Of a stretch of 42,740 nt of DNA, positions 8,455-16,023 are shown in pieces (the stretch's first letter is position 1; every line of letters starts with the position of its first letter). Source of the DNA: Microbacteriaceae bacterium (GTDB lineage Bacteria > Actinomycetota > Actinomycetes > Actinomycetales > Microbacteriaceae); contig JANXTR010000042.1 in the NCBI GenBank assembly GCA_025352325.1, positions 1-42,740 on the forward strand, given 5' to 3'. The position numbers and the translations under genes were made by a program. Under the pieces are notes generated by a model. It was given only the letters and a program-made list of their open reading frames with translations, was not told the DNA's origin and did no database searches.

Positions 8455-9288
8455 TCAACCCGGGAAAAGCGTGAGGCCGCCGTCGACCCGGAGGACCTGC
8501 CCGTGGATGAACTTCGCCGTTGGTCCGACCAGGAAGGCCACGGCATCCGCGATTTCCTCGGGGTCGCCGTAGCGCAGGAAGGAGTCGTTCGTCTCCATCA
8601 TGGTCGGATCGGTGACTCGCGTCGCCTGGAAGCGGGCGGTCTTGGTGGGCCCGGGGCTCACCGCGTTCACGCGTACGCCGAAGGGACGGGTCTCGGCGGC
8701 GAGGCAACGCGTGTAGTGCACGACGGCCGCCTTGAGGGTGGAGTAGACCGCCTCGTTGCTGCCACCCATGTGCGCCGCGGCGGAGGCGATGTTGACGACC
8801 GCGCCCGCCCCGCGATCGCGCATCGGGCGCACGAAGGCCTGACAGACCAGCATCGTTCCGATGAGGTTGTTGTTGATCTCGGTCTGGATGTCGACGAGCG
8901 AGATGTCGAGCGCGTTGTTCGGGTTCGGCTTGCCGCCTGCCGCGCCGATGTCGCCGCCCGCGCAGTTCACGAGGAGGTCGACATCACCGAGCTCGGCGGT
9001 GATCGTCTCGTACATCGTCGCAACCGCGGCGGCGTCGCCGATGTTGCCGAAGACGGTCGTCACTCGGGTGCCGTGACGACGGATGCTCTCGGCCACCTCG
9101 CTGAGGTTGTCGGCTTCGCCGTACTTGGCTGGCCCGCTGTCGTTGAGGTCGTGGATCGCGACATCGGCTCCGAGCGACGCCAGCTTGTCGGCGATGGTGC
9201 GTCCGAGTCCGCGGCCGGAGCCGGTCACAAAGGCGACCTTGCCGGCGAGCGGTCTGGTCAGGTGTGTGTCGTTGCTGTCATCGGTCAT
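8455..9288 (-). CDS. SDR family oxidoreductase
   Basis: 277 residues with a complete SDR core: VTGSGRGLGRTIA (23-35), HDLND after strand two, NCAGGDIG in place of NNAG, Ser in NIASAAAHMGG and Tyr/Lys in AVYSTLKAA. The extra segment GGKPNPNNALDISLVDIQTE after the NAG motif lengthens it relative to the ~250-residue norm and may shape the substrate pocket. Third gene of the minus-strand unit, 37 bases after the TIM-barrel gene and 14 before the next SDR. Substrate unknown; presumably a step in the same carbohydrate pathway. Confidence 0.85.
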   Translation of the reverse strand: MTDDSNDTHLTRPLAGKVAFVTGSGRGLGRTIADKLASLGADVAIHDLNDSGPAKYGEADNLSEVAESIRRHGTRVTTVFGNIGDAAAVATMYETITAELGDVDLLVNCAGGDIGAAGGKPNPNNALDISLVDIQTEINNNLIGTMLVCQAFVRPMRDRGAGAVVNIASAAAHMGGSNEAVYSTLKAAVVHYTRCLAAETRPFGVRVNAVSPGPTKTARFQATRVTDPTMMETNDSFLRYGDPEEIADAVAFLVGPTAKFIHGQVLRVDGGLTLFPG

Positions 9289-9325
9289 TGCGTCATCCCA
9301 TCAGCCATGTTCTTCGAAGAGCTCG

Positions 9326-10333
9326 TCATGCGAACAGCTCGAGCGACCGCAGGAAGGCGGCGCTTCTCTGCAGTTGGTCGATCTCGTAGGCGATCAGTTC
9401 GCCATCCTCACCGCGCTCCCACGGGGTGCGGTAGTCCTCGTTCTCGGGGATCAGATTCGGCCGCGCCGCGGCGAACACCTCGGCGAGTGCGCGGGCGTCC
9501 TTCGGTGGGTAGCCGTTCCACCAGTCGGGCGTCAGCAGGCGCACGTGCCGGGCTTCGAGAGCGGCGAGCTCGAGCGAGGAGGTGAAGTTCTGCCCGGTGG
9601 CGAGCAAGATGCCGAGCACCTCACGGAACGGGACGACCCCGTCGCCGAGCGCGCAGCGCACCAGCCGATAGCCCTCATCGGTGAACTGCGCGCGGTAGTC
9701 CTTGAGGTGCACGTGACGCACCCGGTGCGCGACGGCGCGCGCGAAGGAGAGCGGCGACTCGGCCACGGGGAAGGGGTTCGCAGTGTCGAGCGTGAGGCCG
9801 ACGTTGTCGCCGGCCTCCTCGGCGAAGGCGAGCAGCTCGGCGCTGCCGAAGTCCTGGTGGTTCTCGACGGCGACCGTGACGTCGTGGTCGGCCGCGCGCG
9901 GGGCGAGTGCACCGAGGCCCGCGCGGATCTCGATGATGAGCTCGGCGAACCGCGCGGCGCCGAAGGCGTTGCGATCTCCGCAGAGGATGGGGGAGAGGCC
10001 GAAGCGCATCGTCCGGGCATCCAGGTCGATCGCGTTCTGCAGCGGATCGTCGATGCCCTCCGAGAGACCGGCGCTCACGATCGGCGCGATGCCGAGGTCG
10101 GCGAGGCGCGCCTTCACTCCCGCGCGGCCGGCAGTGCCGAGCTCGGTGAGCCAGGGGCTGAAGATCTCGATCGACGCGGCCCCGATGCCTGCGGCGATTT
10201 CGATGAAGCCGTCGAGCCCGGATCCGTCCGGGTTCGCCCGCGGGGTGCCTGCCCCCTGCAAACCGAGCGTGTAGGTGAGGCCATAGGGGTTGATGCCCAG
10301 GGCGATGCTGCCGGTCGACCCCTCCGAGCTCAT
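9326..10333 (-). CDS. sugar phosphate isomerase/epimerase-type TIM barrel, possibly 3-oxo-isoapionate decarboxylase
   Basis: 335 residues from ATG 10333, which overlaps the upstream SDR stop (ATGA). The fold is the AP-endonuclease-2/xylose-isomerase-like barrel. Candidate metal ligands lie at strand ends in the expected order: E157 (VENHQDF), D183 (LTLDTAN), H209 (HVHLKDY) and E255 (SLELAALE). The N-terminal GINPYGLTYTLGLQG and GTPRANPD recall OiaC-type enzymes, which decarboxylate 3-oxo-isoapionate to L-erythrulose. A lactonase-like ApnL gene 7.5 kb away supports that reading, but apionate oxidoisomerase and erythrulose kinase are not in the window. Inositol- or tagatose-type epimerase functions remain possible. 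Confidence 0.6.
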   Translation of the reverse strand: MSSEGSTGSIALGINPYGLTYTLGLQGAGTPRANPDGSGLDGFIEIAAGIGAASIEIFSPWLTELGTAGRAGVKARLADLGIAPIVSAGLSEGIDDPLQNAIDLDARTMRFGLSPILCGDRNAFGAARFAELIIEIRAGLGALAPRAADHDVTVAVENHQDFGSAELLAFAEEAGDNVGLTLDTANPFPVAESPLSFARAVAHRVRHVHLKDYRAQFTDEGYRLVRCALGDGVVPFREVLGILLATGQNFTSSLELAALEARHVRLLTPDWWNGYPPKDARALAEVFAAARPNLIPENEDYRTPWERGEDGELIAYEIDQLQRSAAFLRSLELFA

Positions 10334-11094
10334 CGCAGACCCCCGTCGACACGCAGGCACTGCTTCGTGATCATGCGGGAGTCGTCCGCCGACAGGAAGA
10401 GCACCGCGTCGGCGATGTCGTCCTCCAGCAGGTCCTGATGTATCGCCTGAACCTGCACCATGCGCTCCTTGCTCTCGGGGGTATGCCACAGCCGCAGCTG
10501 ACGCTCGGTCATTACGCCGCCGGGGGCGATCGCGTTGACGCGGATGTTGTCCGCGCCGAGACCCGCGCCGAGCGACCTGGTCAGTCCTACGGCTCCGGCC
10601 TTCGCCGCCGAGTACGGGACCATGTTGCCCACCCCGTTCATCCACGCGGTCGAGGTCATGTTCACGATCGCACCGCCCCCGGTCGAGCGCATGCCCGCGA
10701 GTACGGCCTGCGCCACGAAGAACTGCTGACGAATGTTGACGGACTGGGAGGCATCCCACTGCTCGGGCGTGATCTCGTCGATGTCGAAGCGCTGATCGTT
10801 CGCGGCGTTGTTGACGAGCGCGCGGACCGGGCCGAATCGGGCCTCGACCTCGGCGACCGCGGCACGGATCGCCGCCACGTCGGTCAGGTCGCAGTGGAGG
10901 AAGAGCACGGTTTCGCCCAGCTCGGAGGCCAGGGCGCGCCCGGAGTCGTCGTCGACATCCAGGATGGCCACCCTCGAGCCCTGCCGCGCGAAGCCCCGCA
11001 CGATCGCCGCGCCGATGCCCGAGGCGCCCCCCGTGACGAGCGCGGTGCGTCCGTCGAGGCTCGGATACACAGCTGTCAAGGTCCGCAACGTCAT
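10330..11094 (-). CDS. SDR family oxidoreductase
   Basis: 254 residues from ATG 11094 (MTLRTLTAVYPSLDGRTALV). Longer in-frame starts at 11154 and 11193 would run across the inverted repeat and predicted promoter. Core motifs are VTGGASGIGAAIV, LDVDDD after strand two (NAD preference), NNAANDQ, Ser in NMTSTAW and Tyr/Lys in VPYSAAKAG. First gene of the four-gene unit, its stop overlapping the TIM-barrel start by four bases. Probably an NAD-dependent sugar or sugar-acid dehydrogenase that shares a substrate route with the barrel enzyme. Confidence 0.85.
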   Translation of the reverse strand: MTLRTLTAVYPSLDGRTALVTGGASGIGAAIVRGFARQGSRVAILDVDDDSGRALASELGETVLFLHCDLTDVAAIRAAVAEVEARFGPVRALVNNAANDQRFDIDEITPEQWDASQSVNIRQQFFVAQAVLAGMRSTGGGAIVNMTSTAWMNGVGNMVPYSAAKAGAVGLTRSLGAGLGADNIRVNAIAPGGVMTERQLRLWHTPESKERMVQVQAIHQDLLEDDIADAVLFLSADDSRMITKQCLRVDGGLR

Positions 11095-11126
11095 TGTCTT
11101 GGTTTTCCATTTCCCGGAACGGCATT

Positions 11127-11155
11127 CACTCAGATGGAGTGTTGCGTCCAGCATA
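11127..11155 (-). promoter_or_regulatory. predicted promoter and operator of the SDR/TIM-barrel operon
   Basis: Reading the minus strand, TATGCT (11155-11150) is a good -10, with a weak CTGCGA -35 17 bases further upstream. Directly downstream, at the expected transcription start, lies the perfect inverted repeat CACTCAGATGGAGTG (11127-11141; 5-bp arms, 5-base spacer). This is the usual place for a repressor operator, suggesting substrate induction of the operon. No regulator gene lies in the window. Confidence 0.45.
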
Positions 11156-11216
11156 GAGCCGCGGGGCGGCGGTCGCAGCCTCCGGATCATCACCGACGAC
11201 TCCGTAGTCTGGGCTC

Positions 11217-11507
11217 ATGCCGGCGACTGTCTCCCTCATCGTGGATGCCGCGATCACCCGAATCGACGCCCTCGACCTGATCGCCCGCGCCGCGCGCTCG
11301 GTCGTGACGGGGAGTGGTACCTCGCTCGCCCACGTCCTGCTCGCCGATGGCGCTGTCGCTTCGGTCGACATCCCGAAGTTCGGTGAGGCGCCGCCGCTCG
11401 CCATCGACGTCACCGCCGATGATGACGGGCGCGCGCGGGTCGCGGCCGACGAGCTGCTGCTTGATCTGACCACCGCGACGGACTGGCCGATCACTCGTCT
11501 GTACTGA
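11217..11507 (+). CDS. hypothetical protein, 96 residues
   Basis: Divergent from the sugar operon. The protein is small and acidic with alternating hydrophobic strands (VSLIVDAAITRIDALDLIARAA; LAHVLLADGAVASVDIP). No signal peptide, membrane span or recognised motif. Codon use is typical of the genome, with high third-position GC, which supports real coding. Function unknown. A short imperfect hairpin (CTGAG CACG CTCAG, 11504-11517) overlaps its stop and may aid termination. Confidence 0.6.
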   Translation: MPATVSLIVDAAITRIDALDLIARAARSVVTGSGTSLAHVLLADGAVASVDIPKFGEAPPLAIDVTADDDGRARVAADELLLDLTTATDWPITRLY

Positions 11508-11585
11508 GCACGCTCAGGGTCAGGCCGCCCCGACGAGTTCCTCGCCGTGGGCGGGGATGCTGCTGAGCTGCGTTGTGCGAGCGGC

Positions 11586-11906
11586 CTACTCCGTGTCGCG
11601 CTTGTGGGCCAGCGTCGCCTCGGCGAGCTCGATGCCTCGGGCCTGGATCGACTCGACGTTCAGCTGATCGAGCAGACCGGAGTCGAGCTTCGGGGACGTG
11701 CCGCCGTCGAACTTGTAGTGCAGATCGCAGGCCGGGTGGATCCATACCGAGCTGCGGCCGTCGCCGATGGCGAGCGAGTCGCTCCAGGAGAGGAGGAAGC
11801 CCTCGCCGCGACGCATCTTGGCGGTGATCACGACGCGGAGATGCGCGAGGATCCGGTCATCCACCCGGATGGCCGTGCGATCGGTACCGTAGAAGAGCGT
11901 GCCCAT
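11586..11906 (-). CDS. DUF7882-type small protein, second of a tandem pair
   Basis: 106 residues from ATG 11906, one base after the stop of its paralogue. An upstream in-frame ATG would overlap that gene deeply. The family shows MGTLFYG at the N-terminus, then DDRILAHL, TAKMRRGEGFLLSW, GRSSVWIHP and LHYKFDG. Automated pipelines often label such proteins 'ATP-dependent DNA ligase', but the protein is far too short and lacks the KxDG active site, so that label should not be used. Nearly all family members I recall are from Microbacteriaceae. Function unknown. Roughly 70% identical to its neighbour by eye. Confidence 0.85.
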   Translation of the reverse strand: MGTLFYGTDRTAIRVDDRILAHLRVVITAKMRRGEGFLLSWSDSLAIGDGRSSVWIHPACDLHYKFDGGTSPKLDSGLLDQLNVESIQARGIELAEATLAHKRDTE

Positions 11907-11907
11907 C

Positions 11908-12231
11908 TCAGCGGAAGGCATTCGGGCTGTGGGCCAGCGTGGCATTCTCGAGGTCGATGCCCTGGGCCTGAATGGACTCGGTGTTCATCGCCTCCAAGAG
12001 TGCGGGGTCGAGTTTCGGCGACGTGCCGCCGTCGAACTTGTAGTGGATGTCGCAGGTGGGGTGCATCCAGACCGAACTGCGCCCGTGTCCGGCCTCCGTC
12101 GCGTCGGCCCACGAGATCAGAAATCCCTCACCGCGACGCATCTTCGCGGTGACCACGGCCTTCAGGTGCGCGAGGATGCGGTCGTCGATGCGGATGGGTG
12201 TCCGCGAGGCGCCGTAGAAGAGCGTTCCCAC
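11908..12231 (-). CDS. DUF7882-type small protein, first of a tandem pair
   Basis: 107 residues from a GTG at 12231 with AGAAGGAT about five bases upstream. It shares the complete motif series with the next gene (MGTLFYG, DDRILAHLK, TAKMRRGEGFLISW, GRSSVWMHP, IHYKFDGGTSPKLD) and diverges mainly in the last 25 residues. A local duplication with both copies intact suggests both are used. Stop and next start are one base apart (TGAGATG), so they form one unit. Function unknown. The 172 bases upstream to the next gene show no clear feature. Confidence 0.85.
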   Translation of the reverse strand: MGTLFYGASRTPIRIDDRILAHLKAVVTAKMRRGEGFLISWADATEAGHGRSSVWMHPTCDIHYKFDGGTSPKLDPALLEAMNTESIQAQGIDLENATLAHSPNAFR

Positions 12232-12403
12232 GAGATCCTTCTGGTCAATCGGCCGCCCAGCGCGGCGCGTGTTGCGAACCTACCTCAGCGCCCGGCGGTT
12301 TGCGCAACCTCCTTGACGGTGGTCGTGCGGCGAGGGAGCGCCGAGGGGACGAAGCGAATTTCGTGACGCAAGAGGCTCGCGGCGGTCGCCCCGTCGACGC
12401 GGA

Positions 12404-12700
12404 CTACTTTTCTTCCTGCTTCAGCGCGATGCCGAGAGCGAAGAACGTCGAAGCCCAGTGGCCGATGAAGATGCCCCAGCGGTCGGACTGCGCCTTGTCG
12501 TCGGCCGGCCTGGCGCGAGATCCCGACCACGCAGCGAGACTCAGGCCGATCGAGACGAAGCCGCCGAGGTAGGCCCACTCGCTCTTGAATCCGGCGCGGT
12601 GGAGGGCAGCGATCGGGTTCAGGCCGGCCGACTGCGCCGCCTTAGCGCGGTCGAGCGCGTCGTCCTTGATGCTGGATGCCTGGTTCTTGATGGAACTCAT
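12404..12700 (-). CDS. small hypothetical membrane-associated protein
   Basis: 98 residues. A hydrophilic N-terminus (MSSIKNQASSIKDDALDRAKAAQSAG) resembling the amphipathic start of CsbD- or YtxH-like stress proteins is followed by two hydrophobic segments near residues 45-58 and 78-92, and a charged end QEEK. It sits among other small or stress-like genes. Not assignable to a named family by eye. Confidence 0.65.
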   Translation of the reverse strand: MSSIKNQASSIKDDALDRAKAAQSAGLNPIAALHRAGFKSEWAYLGGFVSIGLSLAAWSGSRARPADDKAQSDRWGIFIGHWASTFFALGIALKQEEK

Positions 12701-12750
12701 GATGTGTCCTTCTCTTGGGGTGCGGATGGGTGGTGCCGGTCAGGGGGATG

Positions 12751-13146
12751 TCAGCGGGGCAGAGCTGCGAGCGAGCGGATCCGGATGCCGCCGAGCGAGA
12801 GTCGACGCAGAGCACGGGTCAGGTTGAGTCGGATCGGGCCGTCGAGGGCGACCAGCGTATCGAGGCCGCCGAGCTGTGCCACCGCACGCTGGACGACATC
12901 GGCGCAGACGCCGGTGTCCGTCAGGTCACCCGGAAGAAGGGCGACGATGCCGCCCTCGGCTCGGGCGATGGCGGCCGTGATCTCGGCTTCCTCGGGGTCG
13001 TCCCCGCGGTAGCCGATCGCGACGTCGGCGCCGGCTCGCGCATAAGCGAGCGTGATCTCGCGGCCCAACCCGGCATCCCCGTCGGCGATGAGGGCCTTGC
13101 GCCCGCGCAATCGACGCGTCGTGGTGCCGATGCTCTTCGCGTTCAC
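12751..13146 (-). pseudogene. truncated SDR (general stress protein 39-like N-terminus)
   Basis: 131 residues from a GTG with a strong GGAGGTGAT site. The first ~95 residues follow the Rossmann half of GSP39/YhdF-like SDRs: GRKALIADGDAGLGREI, AYARAGADVAIGYRGDD, LLPGDLTDTGVC and QLGGLDTLVALDG. The cofactor loop is altered (ADGDAGLG for TGGDSGIG), NNAG is lost, and the Tyr-x3-Lys half is absent, replaced by ~30 basic residues. It therefore cannot be a normal SDR. It is either a decaying gene still translated or a small nucleotide-binding protein. TAGCGT at 13181-13176 on the minus strand could be its -10 box. Confidence 0.6.
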
Positions 13147-13243
13147 GGGATCACCTCCGGGGTGGGACTCCTCTCACGCTAGGCGGCGCAGCTTCGCGTG
13201 AGGCATTCATCCAGGTGGTACCCAGGCCCGCCGGGTCCACGTC

Positions 13244-13801
13244 TCAGGCCGACAGCCACCGGTGCCATTCGCTGGGGAGCTTGAGCGGCGGTTCCTGGTC
13301 GCCGGCAGCCCGCTGGGCGTAGAGGGTGACCAGCGGCCAGCGCTGCCCGTTCTCGTCGTGGTAGTCGAGGCACGACTCGAGCTCGGCGCCTGCCGCCAGC
13401 TGGCGCTGCAGGCGCTTGAGATAGCGCGTGAGGTACTCCTCGTCCGCGGGGAAGACAGTGCCGTCGGCGGACTCGGTCGCGATGGTGTCGCCCCGGCCCC
13501 CGGCGAAGCGCGACCCGCCACTCGCGTCGAACATGCGATCGCGGACCTCGATGAGGCGACCGGTGCTCGCCGCCCAGGATGCGACGTCCTTCGCGGTAAT
13601 CGTGCTCCATGGAGGGAGGGAGAGCGTCATGTACTGCAGCGTCGTGACGGCATCCTGGATGCAGGTCTCGATCTTGAGGTGCCTGGCCAGCTCGGCACCG
13701 AGGTGTTCGAGCCGCGACGATTCGACCGCGACCTCGCCGAGTTGCTTCAGCAGGACCTCGTTTGCGTGCCCGGAACCGACGGCGGGGGAATTCATGCTCA
13801 T
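13244..13801 (-). CDS. hypothetical protein, 185 residues
   Basis: Start taken at ATG 13801 with AGGG eight bases upstream; ATG 13795 is an alternative and a longer frame to 13861 has no ribosome site. The protein is soluble with no membrane span: a helical N-terminal half (EVLLKQLGEVAVESSRLEHLGAEL) and a mixed C-terminal half ending in a Trp-rich EWHRWLSA. No family recognised. It lies between the truncated SDR and a small membrane protein, each likely separately transcribed. Confidence 0.65.
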   Translation of the reverse strand: MSMNSPAVGSGHANEVLLKQLGEVAVESSRLEHLGAELARHLKIETCIQDAVTTLQYMTLSLPPWSTITAKDVASWAASTGRLIEVRDRMFDASGGSRFAGGRGDTIATESADGTVFPADEEYLTRYLKRLQRQLAAGAELESCLDYHDENGQRWPLVTLYAQRAAGDQEPPLKLPSEWHRWLSA

Positions 13802-13954
13802 AAAGTAAACCCTGTCAAAACGCCGACTCCGGCATGACCCCCTTGACTCCGGCCGCCGCATCCCGTATTCGATGTTGCGACGGGCGCCGGACGGACAGGT
13901 GCGGCCGGTAGATCGATTCCACCGGCCGCATCCGGTCCCCGGGGTGACGTGCGG

Positions 13955-14119
13955 TCAGACCGAGCGACGACCCGAGATGACGCGTGCCAACCAGACGATC
14001 ACGGCGATGACTGCCAGCACGAGTCCCACCCAGAGGAGGAAGTTCAGTGACTGGACGAATCCGCCCGTGAGCAGCAGGACGACGGCGATGATTGCGACGA
14101 TGATCAGGAGGATGTTCAT
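13955..14119 (-). CDS. small two-helix membrane protein
   Basis: 54 residues from ATG 14119, with AGAAGG about nine bases upstream; the longer frame to 14200 has a poor start and unlikely N-terminus. It is almost entirely two membrane helices (MNILLIIVAIIAVVLLLTGG and FLLWVGLVLAVIAVIVWLA) with a basic tail GRRSV. Similar tiny proteins are frequent in actinobacteria and often stress-induced, but the function is unknown. Confidence 0.65.
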   Translation of the reverse strand: MNILLIIVAIIAVVLLLTGGFVQSLNFLLWVGLVLAVIAVIVWLARVISGRRSV

Positions 14120-14316
14120 GAGTTTTCGCCTTCTCTCTCTCAGCGGACGCGGCCCGACTGTCTCGAACCCGTCGTTCGCTATTCGACCGATATCCGACAC
14201 CCGGATGACGGCGCCGGTGGATCCTCCCAGGCAACCTCCAGGGGGATTGCTCAGAACCCGCGTACGACGGGCCGACGGCTAGGCTCGCGGCTAATTGACG
14301 CGCGCGGAGGTGTCTG

Positions 14317-14865
14317 ATGACGGATGACGATGGGGCCGCAATCGACCCCCGGTACGATCCCGCATTCCAGCGCGGGTTCTCGGGCGAAGTGCAGACGGGA
14401 GCTCACGGGCAGTCGGCCCTGCGTCGCACGGCGGCCGTGAATCCCGCCCCCGCTCGCCCGGCGTCCCAGCCCACGGACGACATCCGGTTCGCCGCGCATC
14501 CGACGGTCTTCATCGAGGGCCCGCCCGCAGTAGCCCTCGCCGCCGCGGCCGGGGCGGGCGTATCCGCGCCGGCCCCCGACGCCGAGGCGGCCTCGCACGA
14601 CGGGGCGACGCCTCGCCAGCTCGCCCGCAATCCCTTCGTGATCGCGCTTGCTGCGCTCGCGGCCGTGCTGATCCTGGCCGGTGCGATCTGGGCGTACGAG
14701 GGCTTCGCCACCATCGTCAAGAACGGCGGAACCCGCAACGAGGTCGAGTTCTGGGCCGCTCAGACGATGTCGTTCGGGGCACCGCTCGCCATCGTGGTGG
14801 GGCTGTCGGTCGTCGCCGTGCTGCTCGTGCTGTTCGGGCGGGCCTGGCAGCGCGCGACCAGGTAG
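14317..14865 (+). CDS. hypothetical membrane protein with disordered N-terminus
   Basis: 182 residues; ATG preceded by GGAGG. The first ~105 residues are Ala/Pro-rich and probably disordered. Two membrane helices follow near residues 110-130 (FVIALAALAAVLILAGAIWAY) and 150-175 (LAIVVGLSVVAVLLVLFG), with a basic end. A TAGGCT at 14280-14285 may be its -10 box. Function unknown. Confidence 0.7.
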   Translation: MTDDDGAAIDPRYDPAFQRGFSGEVQTGAHGQSALRRTAAVNPAPARPASQPTDDIRFAAHPTVFIEGPPAVALAAAAGAGVSAPAPDAEAASHDGATPRQLARNPFVIALAALAAVLILAGAIWAYEGFATIVKNGGTRNEVEFWAAQTMSFGAPLAIVVGLSVVAVLLVLFGRAWQRATR

Positions 14866-14912
14866 CGCGCCGGGGCAGTCGTCGCTCAGCGGTGCCGGCC
14901 CGGCAGGATGGC

Positions 14913-15314
14913 TCAGCGGTGCTCGCGCCGCCAGACGAACTTCAGCGCCGACCAGTCGTGGTCGAGGGCGGCCACCTTCGTGTCCACCAGGTGCTCGCGA
15001 GCGAGTCCGGTCTCGCGCACGAGCGTGTCGCCCAGCTCGCTCACGTGACCGGCGGCCCGACGTGGCCAGGCGATCCAGAGCGCTCCGGCCGGGAAGATGC
15101 GCTGCTCGTTGGCATCCAGCTGCGCCGTGAGCTCGTCGACCGTGCGAGCGAAGGCCACCACCACGTCGGCGGGGTCGGATGCCGCGACCGCGGCCTGGGC
15201 ATCCGGAGCGAGTTCGAACGCCCACGCCGGGTCTGCGCCGACGACGGACCACCGCGCCCCGGGCACGATCCCCAGCTTGCGCAGCTGCGGCGTCGCCGAT
15301 CCGGGATCGGGCAT
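14913..15314 (-). CDS. DUF3052 family protein
   Basis: 133 residues from ATG 15314, two bases after the stop of the upstream membrane-protein gene; a long alternative frame to 16256 is a shadow. DUF3052 proteins are small cytosolic actinobacterial proteins of unknown function. Recognisable segments are LRKLGIVPGARWSVVGAD at the N-terminus, a central ADVVVAFARTVDEL, and FPAGALWIAWPRRA, then VDTKVAALDHDWSALKFVWR at the end. Co-transcribed with the upstream four-helix membrane protein. Confidence 0.8.
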   Translation of the reverse strand: MPDPGSATPQLRKLGIVPGARWSVVGADPAWAFELAPDAQAAVAASDPADVVVAFARTVDELTAQLDANEQRIFPAGALWIAWPRRAAGHVSELGDTLVRETGLAREHLVDTKVAALDHDWSALKFVWRREHR

Positions 15315-15316
15315 GC

Positions 15317-15934
15317 CTACTTCGGGTCTTCGGTCTGGTCGGCCCGCTCCGCGGGTGGGGCGGCGGGCGGTGCCGGGATCGCGGGTGTGCCCTCGGGATT
15401 CATCAGGGTCGGCTGCATCGGCGGACTGTACGGCCCCGGGACAACAGCACCCGGCGCCGCGACGTCCTGCGGCGCACGGCTGAGCCGGAAGGCCCCGCGC
15501 AGCACGCTGACACATCCGAGCGCGCCGAACACGGCGGCGAGCAGCAGGCTGACGAGCGCGCTGGGAGCGGTCATAGCCTGGCCGACGTAGCCCCAGAACG
15601 GCGGGTAGGCGAGCGCCTCGGTCACCGACGCGCCCTGCTTCACGAGAGCCTGCACGACATCGACCACGAAACCGGACACGTAGGCAAGCACGAGGGTCGC
15701 GATCGTGATGGCGGTAACCGCGATGGCTCCTGTGCGCGTGATGCGGCCGCCCGAGCCGATGCGGTACAGGCGGACCGCCGCCCATGCCACCCCGAACGCG
15801 ACGATCGAGGCAACGAAGCCGACGCTCCACAGGATGTCCCACGCGACGATGCCGACCGGCAGCACCACGAGCGCGAAGATCAGCCCGCGCTGGAAGTTCT
15901 CCGAGGGCAGAGAGGACGGCGAAGACTGGGTCAT
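15317..15934 (-). CDS. hypothetical four-helix membrane protein
   Basis: 205 residues with membrane segments at roughly residues 18-38, 40-58, 68-92 and 122-145, and a Pro/Ala-rich cytosolic tail (PGPYSPPMQPTLMNPEGTP) rich in negative charge at the end. The stop is two bases before the DUF3052 start, so the two form an operon. No family recognised. Confidence 0.75.
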   Translation of the reverse strand: MTQSSPSSLPSENFQRGLIFALVVLPVGIVAWDILWSVGFVASIVAFGVAWAAVRLYRIGSGGRITRTGAIAVTAITIATLVLAYVSGFVVDVVQALVKQGASVTEALAYPPFWGYVGQAMTAPSALVSLLLAAVFGALGCVSVLRGAFRLSRAPQDVAAPGAVVPGPYSPPMQPTLMNPEGTPAIPAPPAAPPAERADQTEDPK

Positions 15935-16023
15935 GGAACCACCCTAGGGCGGCTCGGGGGCGATCCCTCGGCGGGATCCCGCAGGGCCCGTCCCGCAACG
16001 CCCGTCCCTCATGGCCCATCCCT

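Noticed and set aside
9326-11125. 599-residue minus-strand frame suggesting an SDR/TIM-barrel fusion
   Set aside because: The N-terminal half is a shadow of the SDR 10330-11094 in another frame; the barrel begins at ATG 10333 with an ATGA overlap.
11586-12231. DNA ligase function for the two small tandem proteins
   Set aside because: About 106 residues, without the KxDG nucleotidyl-transfer motif or other ligase domains.
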